From the NCBI GenBank assembly GCA_001949185.1, contig BDGG01000009.1, positions 1 to 64,000 of the forward strand: 64,000 bases of DNA. Direction: 5' to 3'. Shown in pieces: positions 57,352 through 64,000 of the stretch (position 1 is the stretch's first letter; each line of letters begins with the position of its first letter). Below the pieces are notes generated by a model. That model was not told the DNA's origin. It was given only the letters and a program-made list of their open reading frames with translations, and did not search any database. A program made the translations under genes and the position numbers. The DNA comes from Ramazzottius varieornatus. Taxonomy: Eukaryota > Tardigrada > Eutardigrada > Parachela > Ramazzottiidae.

Positions 57352-58997
57352 CTACTGTTCTGTCAAGGAGAAGTCTTTGAAAGCGATGAACGTGTCTTTG
57401 GATGGGGCGTACGTTGGATCATTTCCGCCAAAGAAAGTCTGCAAAACGTTAAGCTGAAGTACTTACTTTACCCGCAACTATAACCCTGAATAATGTGGAT
57501 AATTTCTGGCAGTAGACATATTTTACCTGGAACATGATGCCTTCAATCTGGACCAAAGGTCGCGTCCGCCAGATCATCTTGTCAAAGTCCACAGCCGGTT
57601 TGCCGTTGATAATGAGCTTAACCACGCCATCAGGAACGGGCTTGCCACCACGAACCGAGTTTAGCTTCAGGTACAGCTTGACTGTGTTCCAGTGCTCAGC
57701 TTGGAAGGTCTGCACACCGCGGCCCATAGAGGTACCAATGGAGCCATCGCTGAAAAAGCCGGGAATGCGTTCGATGGCAAGGTCCTGGTTGCCCGGTGCG
57801 TAGACGTACGCTTCAGCCTGTCCACCGGCACGCCACATGACACGGTAGGAGAAGCCATCGGGGTCGTCGTGGTTGCCACCGGACTGTCCGAACTTGCTGT
57901 ACAAACCCGGAAGTTTGCCACCTTTGACCCATTCGAAGTTCTTGGGGAAGTACACCTGTACGCCAAACAACCTCAACACACCGTACCGAGTTATCGGCAG
58001 AAAGAATCAAACGATCGTTGGAGCATATTCAGAAAGATGGAAATAACATTTGGCTTTCGGCGGCCCAGTTTGGACACAAGCTTTTTCGATCGACACCGAA
58101 CGACCCTTTTCTGATCAAAGGGCATCAAGTGGCTGGAAGTCTCAAAAACTGTTCCCCCTTTTGAGAAAATATTCCGGAACATTTCAGGGTTGACTTGTAG
58201 CAGAAACATTTCTGCCTGGGGGCCCCATGCCAAAATGATTGCTTGTGCAGTTTTGCGCTCTATGACGTCATTTGGACGTCAAAACTTTTTCAGTCGACAA
58301 TTTAAACCGCTTCGTAGTTTCCTGACGCAGCGATCTGACCAGTGATCCGATGGCCATAGAAACCTGAGAGTCGTGTTCGACAATGTTACACTATACTAGA
58401 CATTACACTAGATCGCATTGGCCGCGTTCAAGATTGGCGTTGGGGTCTCAGAACTTCAAACCCGTTTCCTGAACAATCTGTCTGGCGATCCTTCATGTTC
58501 CAATTGGGCCACCGAAACCCATTTGCAGTCAGTTTCCTTGTTCATTTCACAAATTCGGCTCGAAAAGATCAATGTAAGCCGTTTGTTTTATTCGTACCTT
58601 GTAGCTGAAAGTAACCGAGTCTCGGTTGAAGATATTGGGTCCAGGCTTAGCATAGAAAGCTAGCCCCCCGGGTTGGCCATTCCGTCCTGGCTTGGAAGCG
58701 TACGCACCAGCTGGGAAGTGAACCTAATAAGGTCAGATGAGTTATTGTTCGTATGATGATAATTCCAAAGTCGTTGGAATCCGGGAGACGATAGGATAAG
58801 GAAAATCCTACTTGAATCGCCTTGTCCCAATTAAACAGTCCTCCAGCAGGGTCCTTGGTCACATTGATGGTATTCCACAGGTTCTTGATGACATTGAAGT
58901 TTCCGAAATCTTTCGTACTTTCCCACAAGGTGGATTTCGCGCTAACCGAGGTGGCGACTAAGGCCAGTACCAGGAAGGACCATAAGCGGTTTGCCAT
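57352..58997 (-). CDS. Polysaccharide lyase family 14 (alginate/glucuronan lyase-like), secreted
   Basis: Secreted polysaccharide lyase of PL14 type; known members cleave alginate or glucuronan by beta-elimination. Minus-strand exons 58812-58997, 58598-58723, 57527-57955 and 57352-57438 sum to 828 bases (275 aa). A signal peptide (MANRLWSFLVLALVATSVSA) is followed by the single catalytic domain: VHFPAGAYASKPG, VTFSYKVYFPKNFEWVKGGK, LPGLYSKFG, GFSYRVMWRAGGQAEAYVY, NTVKLYLKLNS, KPAVDFDKMIWR, and the closing FGGNDPTYAPSKDTF, FIAFKDF. These match the PL14 core in order. Length is that of a lone domain. Four introns-worth of normal splicing structure shows it is a genuine nuclear animal gene. Intron 2 contains the family F repeat. 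Diet (algae) or microbial defence are possible roles (inference). Confidence 0.86.
58055..58440. repeat. Diverged dispersed repeat, family F, copy 2
   Basis: Lies in PL14 intron 2 and downstream to 58440. It shares cggcggcccagttt, ccgaacgaccctt and the gatctgaccagtgatc block with 54431-54880. Confidence 0.55.
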
Positions 58998-59501
58998 GGC
59001 TAGCTAAATTAGAGTACGCACTGGCCTTCTCAGTCTACTAAAGTCCTACAGATGCTTCGAGAGGACAAGTTGAAGCGTGATATATCTTGATCGGCTTACC
59101 AGCCTGTGTAGTGATTCTTTTCTTGATAGCAGCTTAATTCTCCACGGAACCGTCATTACGCCCATTGTCCTTCGGTGAAAATTCAGGGTTCAAACTTCAG
59201 CGCACATCAGATAATATTGGCGTCAAGCGCCGCTGTCGGATTACGCACAGCCTTCTCGTATGAACGCTTCCGCGCAAATGTATTTTGTTCAGTTCTTACA
59301 GGGTCCCTCCTCCACGTTAATCATGCTGGTCAAACGTACAGTATTAAACAAGGATGCTTCTGCCTGTATGTCTCGCAATATCGAGTCAGTCGATAATCAT
59401 ATCTGTTCCAGGATCGGAGTTGGCGCAGGCATTTGAGGTCCGGAACCAGATACTGTGTCCTTGGGGGTTACCGTATTCCTGTAATGGACTTAGTGTAAGA
59501 C
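58998..59501. other. Upstream region of PL14 gene
   Basis: No coding region seen. It presumably contains the PL14 promoter near 59000-59150. Confidence 0.4.
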
Positions 59502-59845
59502 TACGAGGTACAGGACGTGATTCGGGCATAGCGATTTTCGCACATATAATTCGGGCAGTGCAGAAAGTTTAAGCTTTATCATCACTTAATTGATTTTTCA
59601 TCGTACACCTGTTCATACAACTTTAGGCTTTTTTACATTGGGCAGACCCGTCTCTCCCTCACGAGAGATTCTTCTGACCTGCAACATCTCATCGTTCCCA
59701 AACCTATTTGGACCTTGAGGAGGAGAGAATGATCTACCTCAGGAAACAATAAGCGCTTGATTATATGCAGCAGGAGATCAGGAAAAATGTGCATGAATTA
59801 TGATGCGAAAATCGCTATGCCCAAATTATGTTCTTCTACCTCGTA
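59502..59845. mobile_element. TA-flanked MITE, family B, copy 3
   Basis: 344 bases. Ends tacgaggtacaggacgtgat / ttatgttcttctacctcgta. TA on both sides. More diverged than copies at 28874 and 63173 but alignable throughout. Confidence 0.85.
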
Positions 59846-59955
59846 CCATAGACACCCCAACGACGGAAGGCTGGACTGATCACTGACAAACACTGCTTCC
59901 AGCTAATGACGGCCTACCTGTCCCAGCTCGATGCATTTGCGTGTTTCCTATTCCA

Positions 59956-60157
59956 GTACGCGGACGACGAGGAATTATGGACCAGTAAAAATCATGAACT
60001 AGGCCTTGTCGCTACGGCGGTAGGGGAGCACGTATGTACGCGACCGAAACACATTATGGACTTTTCAACACTTTTCTATGGTTGGATTTTTATTTTGCCG
60101 TCTTTTCCGCCTGGCCCATAAGTTTTACTGACCCATACTTTCTCGTCGTGTGTGTAC
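59956..60157. mobile_element. MITE, family D, copy 2 (short, diverged)
   Basis: Ends gtacgcggacgacgaggaat and tttctcgtcgtgtgtgtac with inner ggaccagtaaaaatcatga / tttactgaccc. It shares the ggccttgtcgctacggcgg block with the family D element at 46404. Confidence 0.7.
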
Positions 60158-60413
60158 GACGTCCAGGTTATGAACGTATATTTTATTATCCATGCACATG
60201 CAAGTGAGACAGTCCTAGTCCTCGAGAACAGACTATTCTCACGAGAGTACAGTGATGTGATTCGGCTCTCGCAGAATTTGGAAGCTTGAGAGTTTAGATC
60301 CCGCGTAACTGTCCGTCCCGAAAAACAGTAACCGGTCGCCATGTATTCCCGCTAAGTCGGCGCTGACGTTTTTGTCTCGGTTCAAAGGCAGCGTTCACGT
60401 TGCCTCTATGACG

Positions 60414-62852
60414 CTATTTGGGCGTAAACTGAGCGTGTTTCAATTTTACGCTCATTTCACGCTGAAAACAATCTGAGAGCTTTTGAATTTTTGACGAAGG
60501 TTTTATTAAGTCAGCGGGAACCGCGAGCTGGCTGGAGCGGGTGAGCACGCAGAGGTCGGCGGGTGTCAGCCATGGAGAAAATTGTTGCGTCCGTACTCGC
60601 CTTCTGTAAGTCACAAAAACATCTTGCACAGCAATGTTCTTCTGGAACCAACAAAATGTAAGGAAGTACCTGTTGTATAACAAAATCCCGACAGTGGCTA
60701 ACAAGACCAGAGCTAATGTCGCCAGCAATGTGGCAAACTCGGTGCTTTGATATACCGTACCTCCTGCATGGAATAAAATGTTCAGAGCCTTCTCCCAGAG
60801 TGTATGAACAAGGCCATATACTGAGTCAGTACGCATAATTCTATTCTTACTCAAAGAGCAGTTGCCTCGATCGCCCAGAAATCCGCATGCGGGCTCGTTG
60901 AGAGGAACAATACCGGACGAAGCCGGAGGACCACCCCAGTCGATCGGACCTATCTCCACCAAAGTTTGTGGATCGGTGTACTCAAGACGAAACACCGCCT
61001 GCAAGAATTAAATCAATTCTGGATTATTGCTATACGCAATACCCGTGTTAAACCAACACAATGAGCAAATCTGAGTTCGGTATTAGAGCGGTGTATTAGC
61101 AGACGGTGGCACCTGAAATTGTCCTGTGGTCTGATTCATATCCGTCAGCTCTTCACGGATGAGACGCTGACCAATGTGGTCGAAGAACACTGAAGTGAAG
61201 GTGAGGTCGAATGTTCGGCTCATGAATTTCTTCGCGAGCGATGTTCCGCTTGTAAGATTCATATCGGGATTCGCAGTCAAACTTTCGTTAAGTACCCTGC
61301 CAAGAATGGCGAATGCGGTAAACACGGAAGAAACGAAGGGAAGTGGCTGCGAAAACAGAATTAGTCAGCATATTTATTATATGCGCACAGGAAAGGGGAA
61401 TTTGTTAGACCGTCGATTAGACTGAGATCAAAATCGAAACGAATGTCCATTCTGATTTTGTCCTACCAGCTCCTTGACCGGATAGGTTCTGTTCAATGCG
61501 GACACATAACCCGTGTTCAGATCGGACATGGATGTGCCGTCCGGCAACGCGTAGATTGATTGGTCCGGCCCGACGATGAGAACGGAGCGGAAGGCTTCGC
61601 GAGCCACGATGTCATCTTGATCGTCGTACTCCCAACTGAGTACACCAAGATCTCGAAATTTAAAGTGACTGTATGTCACGTAGACCTACAGTAAGACATC
61701 CCTTGGTGCGAAGGAGCCCGACAAAATAACCAGCAAGGTTATCACCGGCTTACATATTCTCCATTAGTCATATTTAGACGAGATGCTTGAATCTGTAACC
61801 ACACAGCCCAATTGTAAACGTGTACACAGTTTCGGGGGGAGGTGAGGACTCTGTTTACCATCAGCTGGCGGAATGGTTCTCCGTGACCAAGAAAAATAAG
61901 CACTAGAGAAAAAACGAAAGCCATGTTAATTCTTGCAAGAATTCGCAGACATTAATTCGAATATTCATTACCTCTGCTAACCCTTTGGAACAATCGCAGT
62001 TCAGCGCTGAAATCGGTGGACCGTCTTGAACTGACGGAAGCAGTCACGACCTCGAAACTCTTTGCTTGCAGAGCCTTCAACAGGAAACCCAGCACCAATG
62101 CATAGCCGCTGCCGGAACTCGTATCGTGCACCAGATAGATGTTGCGCCATTGAAATCGGGTCAGGATGGTGGTGAACACCTGTAGGGCGGGGGACCTGGG
62201 GATGGGTGAAGTCGTGATCCACGTGGGCGAAAGTAGTTTGTTGTGCAAGATGGTCGGGTCCGTTCCTTGCCTTGAACACAGAGCTCGATCTTAGTCCCCC
62301 GGTCGCATTGCCAATGATAATTTCAGAGACTCAAAAAAGAACATGCGCAACACTTTAAATTGAGTCACTGTACTTACGTTGAAATCATCAGTATATCCCA
62401 GTTTGCCAGTAGATGGTTTACAGCTTCCATCTCGGAACAAACTGAAAATATTCGCAATAACTATTCTCTCGGTAACGTGTTTTCTTCTTTGGCGTTTACT
62501 GTATCGTTCGTGAAGGCATACCGGGCGAAAGAAATACGTAAATGTCGGCTTTCGAACGCTTTCTGTGGTACCACTCGGCCAGCAAGAACTCGGACTGTGC
62601 CACGAGTTCCACGCAGTTGGTGACATTCGGATCAATCAGGTGCGTATGCTTTAGATAAAATGTACCATTGTATCTGGCTCGAAACCTCTCGGCCGCAGCG
62701 TCAAAAGTTGGGGACAGGTAGTGCATGGATCCAGCATGGCTAAAAGTCACTTGGCCCAAAGTCACGACTTCCAGGTTTTTCCTTGCGGATACCATTATGC
62801 AAGTTAGTAGACAAATCAGTTCAAATTTAGTTACGCAGTCCACTACGGCCAT
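60414..62852 (-). CDS. ANF-type ligand-binding receptor lacking kinase and cyclase domains
   Basis: Single-pass receptor with an ANF-receptor (periplasmic-binding-like) extracellular domain, as in natriuretic-peptide and receptor guanylyl cyclases. Minus-strand exons 62522-62852, 62378-62441, 61972-62270, 61754-61902, 61467-61685, 61113-61346 and 60414-60998 sum to 1881 bases (626 aa), all in frame. A signal peptide (TKFELICLLTCIMVSA) is followed by FLSPGVCSEMEAVNHLL, NWDILMIST, FTTILTRFQWRNIYLVHD, VFTAFAILGRVLNES, IDWGGPPAS and CGFLGDRGNC, the last two being typical of the juxtamembrane end of this fold. The helix ATLLATLALVLLATVGILLY follows. The cytoplasmic tail is only about 80 residues (WFQKNIAVQDVFV...) and then stops, whereas cyclase receptors have over 500. 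It resembles the clearance receptor NPR-C in layout. No fragments of a kinase-like domain are seen downstream. Confidence 0.78.
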
Positions 62853-63172
62853 TCTGGGATCTGGTACATCCTCAATCACCAAATCCTTACACTGACTTTT
62901 CAACATTATTAGCTTCAACGATGAAAATTGAGCAATCAATTAGGTGGCCGGACCTTGGCGACATGAGGGGAAACAGTGCGTCAACAAAACCGATCGTTGA
63001 AATTAGGCCTTATGATCGTTTATTCCCCTAATAGGCTTCTTGGTTCTCCGGAAATAAACGAAATTACAGGTGGGACCTGGAGATCATGTTTACCCTCGAG
63101 TGTACTTGCCTCCGCTCTCTGTGGCTCAATGATTAGACACGAGACGGGTTCCCGGCGGATGGCAGCAATCGG

Positions 63173-63515
63173 TACGAGGTAAACGACATAATTCGGGCAT
63201 ATCGATTTTCGCACCATAATTCGGGCAACCCGAAAGGTTTGAACATTACCTTCAACGCTTGATTCATCCCTCATCGTACGTGTGTTGATACAACAGTAGG
63301 CTGTTTGACATTGGACAGACCCATCTCTATCCCAGGCAGAATTCCCGTAATCTACAACGCTTTCCCGTTCTCAAACATATTGAAGCCTCGAGGAAAGGGA
63401 TCAGTCTACCTCAGGGAACAAGAAACGGTTCATTACGCGCAGCAGGAGCTAAGAAAAACTATGCCTGAATTACGAATGAAAAACCCCTATGCCCGAATTA
63501 TTGGTTTACCTCGTA
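63173..63515. mobile_element. TA-flanked MITE, family B, copy 2
   Basis: 343 bases. Ends tacgaggtaaacgacataat / attattggtttacctcgta, TA at both borders. Closely similar to the copy at 28874. Confidence 0.9.
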
Positions 63516-63546
63516 TTGTTCGGAGTGGTACGGCAGAGGAAATTCC

Positions 63547-63670
63547 GATACTGTATACTCTCCCGAAATTCACGTACGTCACTCCATTCAGAGTGTAAAA
63601 CTAGAGAAAGAGTTCTCATACGGTGACCATAACAGTGACGTACGTGAATTTCGGGAGAGCATACAGTATC
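63547..63670. mobile_element. Short hairpin element, family I
   Basis: 124 bases. Left arm gatactgtatactctcccga and aattcacgtacgtcact; right arm agtgacgtacgtgaatt and tcgggagagcatacagtatc. Arms of 37 bases with a loop of about 50. It sits 32 bases from the family B copy. Confidence 0.88.
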
Positions 63671-64000
63671 ACAATGCCAATATTGCTTGTCAGCCGGTGA
63701 TCACGTACTATTATCAGTAACCATTTACTCATGTAACAAGTCAAGTGACCACCGGCGGGGACGCAATACCGATACCGAAAATACTCGACACACACGACCG
63801 AACCGTAAAGAACAACTGGCGACAAGTAATAAAGTTCTGTGGTCGGATGCCACTGGACCGGGAGGCGGCCAGCCGACGGATGTAAGCGATTACGTCACTG
63901 CGGAGTTTTCCTCAAGCTTGAAGTCATGAGAACTTTGTGAAGGGATCGCCTTCAGTGGTTTGTTTTTGATGGGTTGTTTTCCCAGTGTATTTTCCTTCGT
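63671..64000. other. Window end
   Basis: No supported gene. A plus-strand frame at 63687-63929 lacks motifs. Confidence 0.35.

Overview
The window is eukaryotic nuclear DNA from a small invertebrate animal with a compact genome. Genes are split into many short exons separated by introns of about 50-300 bases with GT..AG ends. Neighbouring genes lie tens to hundreds of bases apart on both strands, and the gene set is metazoan (vezatin, ninjurin, peptide GPCRs, Sly1, cyclin L, XK-related, BAG3-like, SAMD8-like). A tardigrade, or another small ecdysozoan or spiralian, is my best guess, but I cannot prove the taxon from sequence alone.

Layout. 0.4-3.4 kb, minus: vezatin. 3.46-7.0 kb, plus: phosphoglucomutase 2, head to head with vezatin, start codons 58 bases apart. 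7.5-8.4 kb: a 900-base terminal-inverted-repeat element. 8.5-9.7 kb, minus: ninjurin with a long N-terminus. 11.3-13.4 kb, plus: TRH-receptor-like GPCR. 14.6-16.0 kb, plus: second, orphan GPCR. 16.1-20.0 kb, minus: SCFD1/Sly1. 20.5-25.1 kb, plus: a 13-exon C2H2 zinc-finger gene built from repeated two-finger exons and ending in a probable SUMO-interacting motif. 25.6-27.2 kb, minus: enkurin-domain protein. 27.9-28.6 kb, plus: NUDT2-like protein with an eroded Nudix box. 29.6-31.1 kb, plus: unrecognised charged protein. 31.7-35.3 kb, minus: cyclin L. 36.4-39.1 kb, plus: XK-related protein. 39.4-41.6 kb, minus: SAMD8/SMSr-like protein. 41.9-43.7 kb: a possible small gene and a GNAT acetyltransferase pseudogene broken by a transposon. 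43.8-45.7 kb, minus: unknown 601-aa protein. 45.7-47.7 kb: repeats. 47.8-49.7 kb, minus: type I membrane protein with a PPxY motif. 50.5-53.6 kb, minus: BAG3/starvin-like co-chaperone. 53.6-57.3 kb: mostly repeats plus a possible small secreted protein. 57.4-59.0 kb, minus: polysaccharide lyase 14. 59-60.4 kb: repeats. 60.4-62.9 kb, minus: ANF-type receptor without kinase or cyclase. 63-64 kb: repeats.

The strongest non-genic signal is a set of short inverted-repeat elements (MITEs). One family of about 120 bases is essentially a single hairpin around the core aagtggcgcacg / cgtgcgccactt. It occurs about 27 times between 0.9 and 51.5 kb and almost always lies inside introns. At least seven further inverted-repeat elements or families are present: a 340-base TA-flanked family in three copies, a hAT-like family with 8-base target duplications, the 900-base element, and others. 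Both runs of N (34369-34418 and 57182-57231) fall inside such hairpins.

Exon coordinates come from reading splice sites by eye. For most genes the summed exon lengths are a multiple of three and the joins are in frame, which supports the models. First exons, UTRs and one enkurin junction remain uncertain. Family assignments rest on recognised motifs, not database searches.
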